The notes: generated by a model not told the origin, from the letters alone. Shown: positions 24,129 to 33,269, numbered from the stretch's first letter. The stretch: 36,507 nucleotides of DNA from Bacillota bacterium (GCA_016281935.1 JAEEJN010000077.1:1-36507), one strand, 5' to 3'. Numbers and translations are program-made.

Positions 24129-25007
24129 TCAGAGGCTTCGGACCCCTGTGTCCCCTTCAAAAAAGAGCGCGAGCGTTCCGGGGCCCACATGGGCACCCGT
24201 GACCGGTTCGTAGCAGACAGTAAGGATCTGGCGTGCAGGATTGATGGACTTCAGAAGATCCGCGAGATACTTTGCGTCCTCTTCACAGCCTGCGTGAGCG
24301 ATGCCGACGATCTGCTGTGCTGCATTTCGAACAAGGTCCCTGTATTTGTCGGCCAGCGCATCCAGGGCTTTCCTGCGGCCGCGGAACTTCGCGAAGCTTA
24401 CGATATGCCCCTCTTCGTTGCCTTTGAGCATGGGCTTGACCTTGAGCATCATGCCGACGATCGCCGCTGCCGCGAACAGCCTTCCGGTCCGCCGAAGATG
24501 CATGAGATCGTCCACGATGAATACCTGGTACATTCTGTGACGCATGGATTCAAGTCTGGAAAAAACTTCTCCGATCGCCATTCCCTGATCTCTGTAATCA
24601 ACGGCTTTCATGACGAGAATGCCTTCGCCGAGTGATGCTCCGAGAGTATCGAGAGTGAGAATTGTGCGCTCCGGATACAGGGTCCTGAGTTCTGCAGCAG
24701 TCGTTTCGCTGCTTGCATAAGAACTGGAGATCCCGGAGGACATGCTGATATACAGTACGTCCCGTCCTGCAGCCAGATGGGGCTCCATGGCGTCTTTATA
24801 AGCCTGGGGGCAGATCTGGGAAGTGGAGACACGGACGCCCCTTTTCATCATATCATAATACGCTTCGGCATCGAAGGATTCTGTATCGGTACAGACGTGA
24901 TCCTGACCTTCATAAATATAGTGGAAAGGGAGGACTTCCACGCCGTGCTGCTGCAGGTAAGGTGTGGGAAGATTGGCGGAGGTATCCGTCATGAGGACAT
25001 AGGCCAT
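24129..25007 (-). CDS. DegV family fatty-acid-binding protein
   Basis: 292-residue soluble protein of the DegV/FakB family, which bind a fatty acid and hand it to the FakA kinase. Seen: an N-terminal MTDTSANLP with VEVLPFHYIYEG, RVSTSQICP (phosphate-binding Thr-Ser), ISMSSGISSSYASSE, the LDTLGASLG block, the RRTGRL lid, and the C-terminal VGPGTLALFF. All usual DegV blocks are present. No fakA gene is adjacent, as is common. The start follows GAAAGGAGTTCCCT. The promoter is overlapped by a perfect palindrome, so this gene is probably repressed by an unlinked or neighbouring regulator. Which fatty acid is bound cannot be told. Confidence 0.93.
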   Translation of the reverse strand: MAYVLMTDTSANLPTPYLQQHGVEVLPFHYIYEGQDHVCTDTESFDAEAYYDMMKRGVRVSTSQICPQAYKDAMEPHLAAGRDVLYISMSSGISSSYASSETTAAELRTLYPERTILTLDTLGASLGEGILVMKAVDYRDQGMAIGEVFSRLESMRHRMYQVFIVDDLMHLRRTGRLFAAAAIVGMMLKVKPMLKGNEEGHIVSFAKFRGRRKALDALADKYRDLVRNAAQQIVGIAHAGCEEDAKYLADLLKSINPARQILTVCYEPVTGAHVGPGTLALFFEGDTGVRSL

Positions 25008-25021
25008 AGGGAACTCCTTTC

Positions 25022-25044
25022 AATCTAATTTTCAATATTAGATT
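25022..25044 (-). promoter_or_regulatory. Palindromic operator over the degV-family promoter
   Basis: A perfect 8-bp inverted repeat AATCTAAT / ATTAGATT separated by 7 bases. It covers five of the six -10 bases and the transcription start region, a typical position for a repressor site. AT-rich half-sites stand out against the surrounding sequence. Confidence 0.65.
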
Positions 25045-25068
25045 AACACGCATTTCAGATTATGTCAA
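25040..25068 (-). promoter_or_regulatory. Promoter of the degV-family gene
   Basis: On the minus strand a perfect TTGACA (25068-25063), 17 bases and TAATCT (25045-25040). Confidence 0.8.
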
Positions 25069-25092
25069 GGCGCATGTTAGACCAGATGATGC

Positions 25093-25122
25093 TTGCCTGT
25101 GCGATTCGATCCGTGATATGAT
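25093..25122 (+). promoter_or_regulatory. Promoter of the DUF1836-yfcE operon
   Basis: TTGCCT (25093-25098), 18 bases and TATGAT (25117-25122), about 20 bases before the start codon. It is divergent from the degV promoter 25 bases away. Confidence 0.65.
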
Positions 25123-25144
25123 TAATATAGAAAGAGAGGCAACT

Positions 25145-25735
25145 ATGACATACGACACGGCACTCGTTGCGGCGAAACTCCGCCGCTGGGAAAAGTATCT
25201 GGATTCCTACCGTCTGCCCCCATGGGAGGAGATACCGGATTTCGGACTGTACATGGATCAGGTGATCACCCTGCTCGGACAATACCTGGATTATCTTCCG
25301 CCGGAACTCAAGGAAGAACAGTTCGTGACGGCGGCGACGATTAACAATTACGTCCGTACGAGGATCATGCCCAAACCGGACAGAAAGCGCTACTTTCGAG
25401 TCCATATCGCTTATCTGATCCTCATTCTGACTCTGAAACAGAGTCTGTCGATCGCCCTCATCCGGAAACTGATTCCTTCCGACCTTTCAGAGGATGAACT
25501 GAAGAAACGCTACACTGACTGTGCGGGACTTCACGCGCAGGCAGCCCGGTATTTCACGGAACAGGTGAGGCTGGCGGCTTCACCGATCCTCGGGCATGAA
25601 GAAAGGGGGGCCATTTCGGCCGAAAGCTCGGAGGATCTTATCGTGGGATCCGCGATCATAGGAGGGCTGGCACGCCTTCTGTCCGAAAAGCTTCTTCTTC
25701 TGGAAGACAAAGGAGAAGGAGGTAAGGATACATGA
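25145..25735 (+). CDS. DUF1836 protein, putative DNA-binding regulator
   Basis: 196 residues. Near 65-115 it has TINNYVRTRIMPKPDRKRY followed by a helix-rich LILILTLKQSLSIALIRKL, which resembles the MerR-type winged helix (recognition helix, wing, dimer helix) and matches the DUF1836 family. No effector domain is recognisable in the last 80 residues. The start at 25145 follows AGAGAGGCAACT; an in-frame ATG at 25118 would lie inside the -10 box and is rejected. The last codons overlap the yfcE start by 4 bp (ATGA). Because it diverges from the degV-family gene with a palindrome between, it is a candidate regulator of it; this is inference. Confidence 0.82.
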   Translation: MTYDTALVAAKLRRWEKYLDSYRLPPWEEIPDFGLYMDQVITLLGQYLDYLPPELKEEQFVTAATINNYVRTRIMPKPDRKRYFRVHIAYLILILTLKQSLSIALIRKLIPSDLSEDELKKRYTDCAGLHAQAARYFTEQVRLAASPILGHEERGAISAESSEDLIVGSAIIGGLARLLSEKLLLLEDKGEGGKDT

Positions 25736-26274
25736 AGTGGCTGATCGCGTCTGATATCCACGGTTCCGCTCTTTGGTGCCGAAAACTGCTGGAAGCATTC
25801 GACAGGGAACACGCGGACAGAATGCTGCTCCTTGGCGACCTTCTTTATCACGGTCCGCGGAACGATCTTCCGGAGGATTATGATCCCCGGAATGTGGCGG
25901 CATCTCTCAATGCGGTAAAAGACAGGATCCTGTGCGTGCGCGGGAACTGTGATACGGAAGTCGACCAGATGGTCCTTGATTTCCCGATCATGGCGGAATA
26001 CGCTATTGTCTCCGCCGGGGACAGGCTCATCTTCGCGACCCATGGACATCATTTCAAAGAAGGAGCCCTTCCGCCCCTGCAGAAAGGGGATATACTGCTT
26101 CACGGGCATACCCATGTGCCGGACAATAAGGAATCTTCAGGGATACGGATCCTCAATCCGGGTTCTGTCTCTATCCCCAAGAATGGGTCTCGTCACGGGT
26201 ATATGCTTCTTGAAAACGGACTGTTTGTTTGGAAGGATCTCCAAGGTTATGAATTTGACCGTTTTCAGATCTGA
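25732..26274 (+). CDS. yfcE: YfcE-type metallophosphodiesterase
   Basis: 180-residue calcineurin-like phosphoesterase with a two-metal centre. All ligand motifs are present: ASDIHGS near 6, LLGDLLYHGPRND near 35, VRGNCD near 65, ATHGHH near 104 and LHGHTH near 125, closing with LNPGSVSIP. The YHGPRNDLP stretch is typical of YfcE, which hydrolyses artificial phosphodiesters in vitro; its natural substrate is unsettled. The start overlaps the preceding stop (ATGA) behind GGAGAAGGAGGTAAGGATAC, so expression is coupled to the DUF1836 gene. Downstream, a weak 9-bp stem around 26277-26300 has no T-run after it. Confidence 0.93.
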   Translation: MKWLIASDIHGSALWCRKLLEAFDREHADRMLLLGDLLYHGPRNDLPEDYDPRNVAASLNAVKDRILCVRGNCDTEVDQMVLDFPIMAEYAIVSAGDRLIFATHGHHFKEGALPPLQKGDILLHGHTHVPDNKESSGIRILNPGSVSIPKNGSRHGYMLLENGLFVWKDLQGYEFDRFQI

Positions 26275-26360
26275 AAACGCTTGTCTTTTTACAGGCGTTA
26301 TGAGAAAATAACCAAAGATTCAAGCTGAGGGCGGCAGGAAGCCGTCCGAAGGAGGAAACA

Positions 26361-27479
26361 ATGGCTTATTTGGGCGAGAACATCAAAAAACTGGGCTTCG
26401 GTCTCATGCGGCTGCCCATGATCGGCGATGAAGTCGATATCGAGCAGGAAAAGCGCATGGTCGATAAGTTCATGGCTGCCGGTTTTACCTATTTTGATAC
26501 GGCATACGGCTATATCAACGGGAAATCTGAAGAGAGCATCAAAGTTGCTCTGGTGGACCGCTATCCGCGCGATTCCTTCACGCTCGCGACCAAGCTTCCC
26601 GCATGGGCAGGCGCTAAAACCGCCGAAGAAGCCAAGGCGATGCTGACGACGTCCCTGAAGCGTACAGGGGCGGGCTACTTCGATTTCTATCTGCTGCACA
26701 ACATGGGCGCCAACCGTACGGAAGTGTTCGATAAGTTCGGCATCTGGGACTATGTGCATGAAATGAAGGACAAGGGCATCATCAAGCACCTCGGCTTTTC
26801 TTTCCATGATACCGCAGATAAACTGGATGCGATCCTGACTGCGCATCCCGAAGTGGAATTCGTACAGCTCCAGATCAACTACGCCGACTGGGAGAGCCCT
26901 TCCGTTCAGTCCCGTCTGTGCTATGAGACGGCAAGAAAGCACGGCAAGCCCGTCGTCATCATGGAACCCGTCAAAGGCGGTCTTCTGGCCAATCCCGTGG
27001 AGCCTGTCGCCAAGGTGCTGCGCGATGCGAATCCCGACGTGTCCTACGCTTCCTGGGCACTGCGCTTTGCGGCTTCTCTGGAAGGTGTCATTACCGTTCT
27101 GTCCGGCATGAGCCTGGAAGAGCAGATGGATGACAACCTGAAGACTTTCATAGATTTCAAGAAACTGGACGAGAACGAACAGGCCATTGTCGAGAAAGCT
27201 CGTCAGACGCTTGCAGCCATTCCCGCCATTCCCTGCACGTCCTGCCAGTACTGTGTGAAGGGCTGCCCGATGTCCATCAACATCCCCGGCATCTTCAGCG
27301 CAAGGAATACCCAGCTCGTATACGGCGCGACCGATGCTGCAAAGCGCAACTATGGCTTCGCGACCCGTGACGGCGGCAAGGCCAGCGACTGCCTCGCCTG
27401 CGGTCAGTGTGAATCCGTATGTCCGCAGCACATCGAGATCATCACGCGCCTGCAGGAAGCTGCGGCCAATCTCGAATAA
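26361..27479 (+). CDS. Aldo/keto reductase with two C-terminal 4Fe-4S motifs (copy 2)
   Basis: 372-residue paralogue of the protein at 11788-12900, aligned without large gaps. Barrel motifs LGFGLMRLP, FDTAYGYINGKSE, ATKL and FYLLH give the Asp, Tyr, Lys and His set; shared blocks include LQLQINYADWE, ARKHG and VMEPVKGG. Cluster motifs are CTSCQYCVKGCP near 293 and CLACGQCESVCP near 351. The start follows CGAAGGAGGAAACA. No good promoter is visible in the 86 bases before it, where only a small GGCGGC/GCCGTC stem near 26330-26348 stands out; it may be read from the yfcE operon. A strong terminator follows. Substrate unknown. Confidence 0.93.
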   Translation: MAYLGENIKKLGFGLMRLPMIGDEVDIEQEKRMVDKFMAAGFTYFDTAYGYINGKSEESIKVALVDRYPRDSFTLATKLPAWAGAKTAEEAKAMLTTSLKRTGAGYFDFYLLHNMGANRTEVFDKFGIWDYVHEMKDKGIIKHLGFSFHDTADKLDAILTAHPEVEFVQLQINYADWESPSVQSRLCYETARKHGKPVVIMEPVKGGLLANPVEPVAKVLRDANPDVSYASWALRFAASLEGVITVLSGMSLEEQMDDNLKTFIDFKKLDENEQAIVEKARQTLAAIPAIPCTSCQYCVKGCPMSINIPGIFSARNTQLVYGATDAAKRNYGFATRDGGKASDCLACGQCESVCPQHIEIITRLQEAAANLE

Positions 27480-27507
27480 GCACGGTACGACATGTGAAGA
27501 ACGCTCC

Positions 27508-27539
27508 GGATCCCGGCTCTCTGAGCCGGGATCTTTTGA
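27508..27539 (+). terminator. Terminator of aldo/keto reductase 2
   Basis: A perfect 11-bp stem GATCCCGGCTC / GAGCCGGGATC with a TCT loop is followed by TTTT and, a few bases later, TTTTTT. Confidence 0.93.
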
Positions 27540-27627
27540 AGTTTTTTGAGCCGGAACCATGCAAAGTTGCTGATGCCGGATTCAGTTTATACGAGAGGAA
27601 AGGGGCTCCTTTTTCACGATTCTCCAA

Positions 27628-27657
27628 TTGACGGATTTTTTTGACAGGGATTATAAT
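27628..27657 (+). promoter_or_regulatory. Promoter of the prfC-typA operon
   Basis: TTGACG (27628-27633), an 18-base spacer and a perfect TATAAT (27652-27657), about 65 bases before the start. A second TTGACA at 27641 is too close to the -10 box to serve. Confidence 0.8.
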
Positions 27658-27721
27658 ATATAAGTTGCAGTCCGTGAAAATCCCCTTTTCACGGAAGGAA
27701 AATCACAAAGACGGAGGCATC

Positions 27722-29338
27722 ATGCGCCCGGTTTCCAAAGAACTTGCTGACAAGGTAGCTACACGCCGCACCTTTGCCATCATATCCCATCCCGATGCGG
27801 GCAAGACGACGCTGACGGAAAAGCTTCTTCTTTACGGTGGAGCGATCCATCTTGCCGGTTCCGTCAAAGGCCGAAAGGCAGACAAGCACGCTGCTTCAGA
27901 TTGGATGGCGATCGAAAAGGAACGCGGTATCTCCGTGACCTCGTCTGCACTGCAGTTCTCCTACAGGGGCATCCATGTGAACATCCTGGATACTCCCGGA
28001 CATCAGGACTTCTCGGAAGACACTTACCGTACGCTCGTAGCGGCTGACTCGGCTGTCATGCTGATCGACGGTGCAAGAGGTGTGGAGCGTCAGACGATCC
28101 AGCTTTTCAAAGTCTGCAGGATGCGCGGTATCCCGATTTTTACCTTTGTGAACAAGATGGACCGTGCTGCAAAGAACCCCTTCGATCTTATGGCCGAGAT
28201 CGAAGACGTGCTGGGGATCTCCGCCAGGCCGATGAACTGGCCTATCGGGACCGAAGGCGATTTTCAGGGCATTTATCACAGGGAGACCGGTGAAGTCGAG
28301 CTGTTCGAGGCAGATGAGTCCCATGGCGCGAAGATCGTCGAGTCTGTTCGGGCCCCTCTGGATGCGCCTGAGATCCAGGCGCGTTTGTCCGAGTATTACA
28401 AATCCAATCTCGCAGACGAGATCGAACTTCTGGACGGAGCGGGGGATGAACTGGACCTCGACCGCGTGGCCAGAGGTGAGCTCACTCCCATGTTCTTTGG
28501 GTCTGCAATGAACAATTTCGGCGTCGAAGCCTTTCTGGACAAATTCCTTGAATTCTCTCCCGCGCCTTTCGGCCGTGAGAGCACCGACGGCCTGATCGAT
28601 CCCGCAAGCGAAGAGTTCTCCGCATTCGTCTTCAAGATCCAGGCGAACATGAATCCCGCTCACAGGGACAGGCTCGCATTCATCCGGATCTGTTCCGGTA
28701 CGTTCAGAAAAGGAATGGAAGCCTTCCACGTGCCTTCCGGCAAGAAGCTGCGTCTGGCTCAGCCTCAGCAGATGATGGCCGATGAGCGCGAGAGCGTGGA
28801 GATCGCTTATCCCGGCGATATCCTGGGCCTTTTCGATCCGGGTGTATATCATCTGGGAGATACGCTGACCGAAGGTTCTGCCTTCTCTTATGAGGGAATC
28901 CCTGTATTCGCTCCCGAGTTCTTTTCCAGAGTCGCACCTGAAGATTCCATGAAACGCAAACAGTTCGTCAAAGGAATAAGCGAACTGGCTGAGGAAGGTG
29001 CGATCCAGACCTTCCGCAGACTGGACATCGGCAGGGAAGAGCATATTGTCGGCGTTGTCGGCATGCTGCAGCTTGATGTGCTGCGTGTCCGCATGAAGAG
29101 TGAGTACGGTGTGGATCTGACAATGGATTCTCAGCCCTTCCATTTCGTTCGCTGGATCTCGGAAGGTCCGACGAGCGGCCTATCCCTGACATCTACTACG
29201 CGCTATGCTAAGGATTCGGAAGGACAGATCGTTCTCCTGTTCGAAAACGAGTGGTCCATACGCTGGGCCCTTGAAAATAATGAGGGGCTTGTCCTGAAAG
29301 AGACGGCCTCCAGAAATCACGAGGCAGTTCATGACTAA
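27722..29338 (+). CDS. prfC: Peptide chain release factor 3
   Basis: 538-residue translational GTPase that recycles RF1/RF2 from the ribosome after peptide release. Seen: G1 SHPDAGKTT near 22, the RF3-type GSVKGRKADKHAASDWM switch region, EKERGISVTSS (G2), DTPGHQDFSEDTYR (G3), and FVNKMDR (G4). Domain II and III run to the end with the FRRLDIGREEHIVG-like block and VGMLQLDVL. The length matches the family. The ATG at 27722 is preceded by GACGGAGGCATC; the upstream in-frame ATG at 27641 lies within the promoter. Its last 8 bases overlap the BipA gene, which starts on ATGACTAA. Confidence 0.95.
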   Translation: MRPVSKELADKVATRRTFAIISHPDAGKTTLTEKLLLYGGAIHLAGSVKGRKADKHAASDWMAIEKERGISVTSSALQFSYRGIHVNILDTPGHQDFSEDTYRTLVAADSAVMLIDGARGVERQTIQLFKVCRMRGIPIFTFVNKMDRAAKNPFDLMAEIEDVLGISARPMNWPIGTEGDFQGIYHRETGEVELFEADESHGAKIVESVRAPLDAPEIQARLSEYYKSNLADEIELLDGAGDELDLDRVARGELTPMFFGSAMNNFGVEAFLDKFLEFSPAPFGRESTDGLIDPASEEFSAFVFKIQANMNPAHRDRLAFIRICSGTFRKGMEAFHVPSGKKLRLAQPQQMMADERESVEIAYPGDILGLFDPGVYHLGDTLTEGSAFSYEGIPVFAPEFFSRVAPEDSMKRKQFVKGISELAEEGAIQTFRRLDIGREEHIVGVVGMLQLDVLRVRMKSEYGVDLTMDSQPFHFVRWISEGPTSGLSLTSTTRYAKDSEGQIVLLFENEWSIRWALENNEGLVLKETASRNHEAVHD

Positions 29339-31199
29339 TATCAAACGCAGCGATCTGCGCAATATCGCGATCATTGCCCATGTCGATCACGGAAAGACAA
29401 CGCTCGTGGACGGCATGCTGCGTCAGAGCGGCACTTTCCGCAAGAATCAGGAAGTAGCCGAGCGGGTGATGGATTCCGGCGACCTTGAGAGAGAACGCGG
29501 GATCACGATCCTTGCGAAAAATACATCCATCCACTGGAAAGATACCCAGATCAACATCGTGGACACGCCCGGACACGCCGATTTCGGCGGGGAAGTGGAA
29601 CGTGTTCTGCAGATGGTATCCGGAGTTCTTCTGGTTGTGGATGCCTACGAGGGCCCCATGCCCCAGACCCGTTTCGTTCTGCAGAAAGCTCTTGAGCTGA
29701 ATCTCGCGCTCATGATCGTCATCAACAAGATCGACCGTCCTGACGCAAGGCCTGCGGAAGTGCTGGATGATGTCTGGATGCTGCTGATGGAGCTTGGATG
29801 CAGCGACGATCAGCTGGATTCTCCTGTCGTGTATGTGTCCGCGAGAGACGGCTATGCAAGCCTGACTCCCGACGAACACGGGGATACGCTGGAACCGCTT
29901 CTCGATTCCATCGTGGAATGGATGCCTGCGCCTGAGGGAGATCCCGAAGCGCCTCTTCAGATGCTCATTTCCACGATCGATTACAGCGATTATCTTGGCC
30001 GCATCGGAATCGGCCGTGTGAATCGCGGGCAGGTCAAAGTGGGCGATACGGTCGTTCTTGCGAATTACAACTCGGAAGACGGTTCTGTCGGCATTCCCCA
30101 GAAAGTCACTGCGCTTTACCGCTTCGAAGGTCTGCGCCGTGTTCCGGTGACGGAAGCGAGCATGGGAGACATCGTTGCCCTCTCAGGGATCGAGAATCTG
30201 GAGATCGGCGACACGCTCTGTCCGCCCGATGCCGTGGAGACGCTGCCTTTCGTCAAGATTTCTCCGCCCACCGTTGTCATGACGTTCATGGTCAACGACA
30301 GCCCGCTGGCCGGCAGGGAAGGGGAATACGTGACCTCAAGACATCTGAGGACCCGTCTGTTCCGTGAACAGGAGACGGACGTGTCGCTGAAGGTAGAAGA
30401 TACCGACAGGACAGACGCCTTCAAAGTCTACGGACGCGGTGAACTGCATCTTTCGATCCTGATCGAGACGATGCGGCGGCAGGGATATGAATTTGCCGTG
30501 AGCAAGCCCGACGTCCTCCTGAGACAGGGGCCGGACGGGCTCGAGGAGCCCATGGAACGGCTCGTCGTCGACGTGCCTGAAGAGTATCTAGGCGCAGTCG
30601 TAGACAAGCTGTCCCGGCGCAAAGGCGAGATGGTCGCGATGAACGGACGTGAAGGCCGTGTGCGCGCGGAATTCATCATCCCGTCCCGCGGACTTTTCGG
30701 CTATCGTTCCGATCTCATGACCGATACCCACGGACAGGGCAACATGACGTCCGTTTTCGAAGGCTATGCGCCGATGAAAGGTGCGATCTCATCCCGTGCC
30801 ATGGGATCCCTCGTGGCATCCCATGACGGCGAGACGACGCCTTACGCTCTGCATCTTGTGCAGAGCCGCGGGACCCTCTTCGTGAATCCGAACACACAGG
30901 TCTACGCGGGCATGGTCGTCGGACAGTGCAACCGGCCGGAAGACATCGAGATCAATGTCTGCAAGAAGAAACAGCTGACGAACATGCGGTCCGCCGCCAA
31001 AGATGAGAACGTCATCCTGTCCCCTGCATGGGTGCCTACGCTCGAGCAGGCGATCGAATATATCGACGACGACGAGCTTCTGGAAGTCACTCCCAGGAGC
31101 CTGCGCATCCGCAAGAAGATCCTCGACTACACACAGCGCTACCGTGCGCGTCTGGCTGAACAGCAGCGCAGGGAGGCCATGGATAAGAAGAACGGCTGA
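29331..31199 (+). CDS. typA: GTPase BipA/TypA
   Basis: 622-residue ribosome-associated GTPase needed for ribosome assembly and growth under stress or cold. Seen: G1 [10 protein letters not shown] near 16, the BipA-specific [37 protein letters not shown], the domain [24 protein letters not shown], and the C-terminal [14 protein letters not shown] with [12 protein letters not shown] and [14 protein letters not shown] typical of the BipA tail. The start overlaps the RF3 stop by 8 bp and its ribosome site (GAGGCAGTTC) is modest, suggesting coupled translation. No clear terminator follows. Confidence 0.97.
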   Translation: MTNIKRSDLRNIAIIAHVDHGKTTLVDGMLRQSGTFRKNQEVAERVMDSGDLERERGITILAKNTSIHWKDTQINIVDTPGHADFGGEVERVLQMVSGVLLVVDAYEGPMPQTRFVLQKALELNLALMIVINKIDRPDARPAEVLDDVWMLLMELGCSDDQLDSPVVYVSARDGYASLTPDEHGDTLEPLLDSIVEWMPAPEGDPEAPLQMLISTIDYSDYLGRIGIGRVNRGQVKVGDTVVLANYNSEDGSVGIPQKVTALYRFEGLRRVPVTEASMGDIVALSGIENLEIGDTLCPPDAVETLPFVKISPPTVVMTFMVNDSPLAGREGEYVTSRHLRTRLFREQETDVSLKVEDTDRTDAFKVYGRGELHLSILIETMRRQGYEFAVSKPDVLLRQGPDGLEEPMERLVVDVPEEYLGAVVDKLSRRKGEMVAMNGREGRVRAEFIIPSRGLFGYRSDLMTDTHGQGNMTSVFEGYAPMKGAISSRAMGSLVASHDGETTPYALHLVQSRGTLFVNPNTQVYAGMVVGQCNRPEDIEINVCKKKQLTNMRSAAKDENVILSPAWVPTLEQAIEYIDDDELLEVTPRSLRIRKKILDYTQRYRARLAEQQRREAMDKKNG

Positions 31200-31229
31200 G
31201 AAGCCTGAATCTTCTTTCCGAATTGGGAC

Positions 31230-31258
31230 TTTCTTTTCCTCCCGGAATCTGATATGAT
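31230..31258 (+). promoter_or_regulatory. Extended -10 promoter of the small P-loop gene
   Basis: TGATATGAT ending at 31258 gives an extended -10 box; the -35 region (TTTCTT, 17 bases away) is poor. Confidence 0.5.
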
Positions 31259-31300
31259 AAAGGCAGGAAAAGTGCTAATCCCGAAAGGAGACACAAGACA

Positions 31301-31714
31301 ATGGTTCAAGTGATTTACGGTTTCCGTGGTTCTGGCAAAACAAAACGCATCATGGATATGGCCCGGGAAGAACTGAACAAATCCAAAGGCAATGTGGTCT
31401 TCATCGAAAAGGACAACCGTTGCATGCTGACTCTTCCGCATGACATCCGCTATGTGAATGCTTCTGAGTACGGCGTTCGTACCTCGGACAAGCTGTTTGG
31501 GTTCATCAGCGGCATGCTCGCAGCCAATTTCGATATCGTGACTGTTTTCCTGGATGCTATGCCGTCCATCGCGGGTTTTGAGTCTGCACGTGATACGGAA
31601 GCCTTCTTGAACGACATCATCCGCGTCACCCAGGAAAGAGATGTCGATCTCGTTATCTCCATGTCCGCCTGTGAAGGCGACGTGCCGGAGTTCCTGAAGC
31701 CTTATTTGATCTGA
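31301..31714 (+). CDS. Small P-loop NTPase-like protein of unknown function
   Basis: 137 residues starting after CCGAAAGGAGACACAAGACA. A Walker A motif GFRGSGKT lies at 7-14, and DIVTVFLDAMPS near 80 could be a Walker B strand. Otherwise a compact alpha/beta protein without membrane segment, ending in VPEFLKPYLI. Similar short proteins in Clostridia are sometimes labelled PilT-like, but it has none of the PilT motor motifs, so I give no function. It is monocistronic with a terminator behind it, sitting between BipA and threonine synthase. It is too short for a full ATPase of the common classes. Confidence 0.85.
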   Translation: MVQVIYGFRGSGKTKRIMDMAREELNKSKGNVVFIEKDNRCMLTLPHDIRYVNASEYGVRTSDKLFGFISGMLAANFDIVTVFLDAMPSIAGFESARDTEAFLNDIIRVTQERDVDLVISMSACEGDVPEFLKPYLI

Positions 31715-31729
31715 TTCCACAGATTCCCC

Positions 31730-31760
31730 GGCTGTCTGCCTCAGGCAGGCAGCCTTTTCT
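31730..31760 (+). terminator. Terminator after the small P-loop gene
   Basis: GGCTGTCTGCC and GGCAGGCAGCC form an 11-bp stem (one G-T pair) around TCA, followed by TTTTCT. Confidence 0.88.
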
Positions 31761-31784
31761 GATAGATCCGAAAGGAGGATCATC

Positions 31785-33269
31785 ATGCAGTTTCTGAGCA
31801 CTCGAGGAGGGCAGCCTGCTCCTTCCGCTGCGCATGCAATCGCCCGCGGTCTCGCACCTGACGGTGGGCTTTATGTACCCGAGACATTTCCCCGTATTTC
31901 CCGGGAGACCCGGCTGAAAATGGCGGGAGAAAACTATGCCCGGCGTGCATTGACCGTTCTGTCGGCTTTGATGGAGACTTTTCCTGAAAAGGATCTGAGA
32001 GAAGCTGTGGATGCCGCTTATGCTTCATTTCCCGAAGGAAACGCAGCACCTCTTGTCCGTCTGGATGATGAACTGTCCGTATTGGAACTGTGGCATGGTC
32101 CGACCTGTGCTTTTAAGGACGTAGCGCTGCAGCTGCTGCCGCATCTGCTCCGTCTGTCCAAGAGAGAAGCAGGAATCCGGGAAGAGACTCTCATTCTGAC
32201 AGCGACATCTGGCGATACGGGCAAAGCTGCGCTGGAGGGCTTCAGGGACGCTGAAGGCGTCAGGATCCTTGTGTACTATCCGGCAGAAGGCGTGTCGTTC
32301 CTGCAGAAACTCCAGATGATGACGCAGGAAGGTGAAAACGTCGGCGTGTTCGGTGTGGAAGGCGTTTTTGATGATGCCCAGACCGGAGTCAAAAGGATCT
32401 TCTCCGATCCGGATACGGCGGAGAGACTGAAAAAGGAAGAAATTTCCCTGTCTTCTGCGAATTCGATCAATTTCGGCCGGCTCGCTCCGCAGGTAGTCTA
32501 TTATTTCTCCGCATGGTGCGATCTGTATTCCCGCGGAGAAATCGGGCCGGACGAAACCATTGATTTCGTCGTGCCGACCGGTAATTTCGGCGATATCCTT
32601 GCCGGCGAATACGCTCGCCGCATGGGCCTTCCCGTCGGGCGTCTCGTTTGCGCCAGCAACCGGAACAATGTTCTGACGGATTTCTTCCGCACCGGTACTT
32701 ATCAGGCTGTAAGGCCCTTCTATACGACGTCTTCCCCTTCGATGGATATCCTTGTTTCCTCGAATCTTGAACGTCTTCTGTTCGAAGCGGCTGGAAGAGA
32801 CGGGAACAGGGTCGCATCCTGGATGAAGAGCCTTTCCGAGCACGGCAGTTATACGCCTGAACCCGACGTCATGCAGGCACTCAGATGCGGCCTGGCTGCC
32901 GACTGGGCAGGAGAGGAGGAGACTCGGGAAGCGATCCGGGATGCTTTTGTCCGTGCGCATTACGTCATGGATCCCCATACCGCCGTCGGTTATTCCGTGT
33001 TCAGAAAGGACAGGACGCATGCCCGGCGCACTGTCCTCGTTTCGACGGCGAGTCCCTATAAGTTCCTGAGTGACGTTCTGCCTGCGCTTACAGGAAAAGC
33101 GGTTGAAGGGGACGATCCTTTCGTCTGGATGAAGGAACTCGAAACCCTGTCCGGACTTGCCGCACCGGCTTCCCTTGCTGAGCTTGCCGGAAAGGAACGC
33201 CGTTTCACGGAAGTCATCCGCAAGGAAGACATGAAGAACAGCGTGTTCGGTTTCCTCGGCCTGTCCTGA
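31785..33269 (+). CDS. thrC: Threonine synthase, long type
   Basis: 494-residue PLP enzyme converting O-phosphohomoserine to threonine. Seen: the N-terminal STRGG with GLAPDGGLYVPE characteristic of the long (yeast/E. coli) type, HGPTCAFKDVALQ with the PLP lysine near 111, TATSGDTGKAAL, VEGVFDDAQ, NSINFGRLAPQ, and VPTGNFGDILAG (phosphate loop). Length and motif order fit. The start follows GAAAGGAGGATCATC, and only 25 bases separate it from the preceding terminator, so its promoter is not evident. No other threonine-pathway gene is beside it. A hairpin with T-run lies 58 bases after the stop. Confidence 0.96.
   Translation: MQFLSTRGGQPAPSAAHAIARGLAPDGGLYVPETFPRISRETRLKMAGENYARRALTVLSALMETFPEKDLREAVDAAYASFPEGNAAPLVRLDDELSVLELWHGPTCAFKDVALQLLPHLLRLSKREAGIREETLILTATSGDTGKAALEGFRDAEGVRILVYYPAEGVSFLQKLQMMTQEGENVGVFGVEGVFDDAQTGVKRIFSDPDTAERLKKEEISLSSANSINFGRLAPQVVYYFSAWCDLYSRGEIGPDETIDFVVPTGNFGDILAGEYARRMGLPVGRLVCASNRNNVLTDFFRTGTYQAVRPFYTTSSPSMDILVSSNLERLLFEAAGRDGNRVASWMKSLSEHGSYTPEPDVMQALRCGLAADWAGEEETREAIRDAFVRAHYVMDPHTAVGYSVFRKDRTHARRTVLVSTASPYKFLSDVLPALTGKAVEGDDPFVWMKELETLSGLAAPASLAELAGKERRFTEVIRKEDMKNSVFGFLGLS

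Noticed and set aside
25118-25144. Upstream ATG for the DUF1836 gene
   Set aside because: It falls within the -10 promoter element and has no ribosome site; the ATG at 25145 has AGAGAGG at good spacing.
27896-29143. 415-codon minus-strand frame opposite prfC
   Set aside because: Antisense shadow of release factor 3; no recognisable domain or ribosome site.
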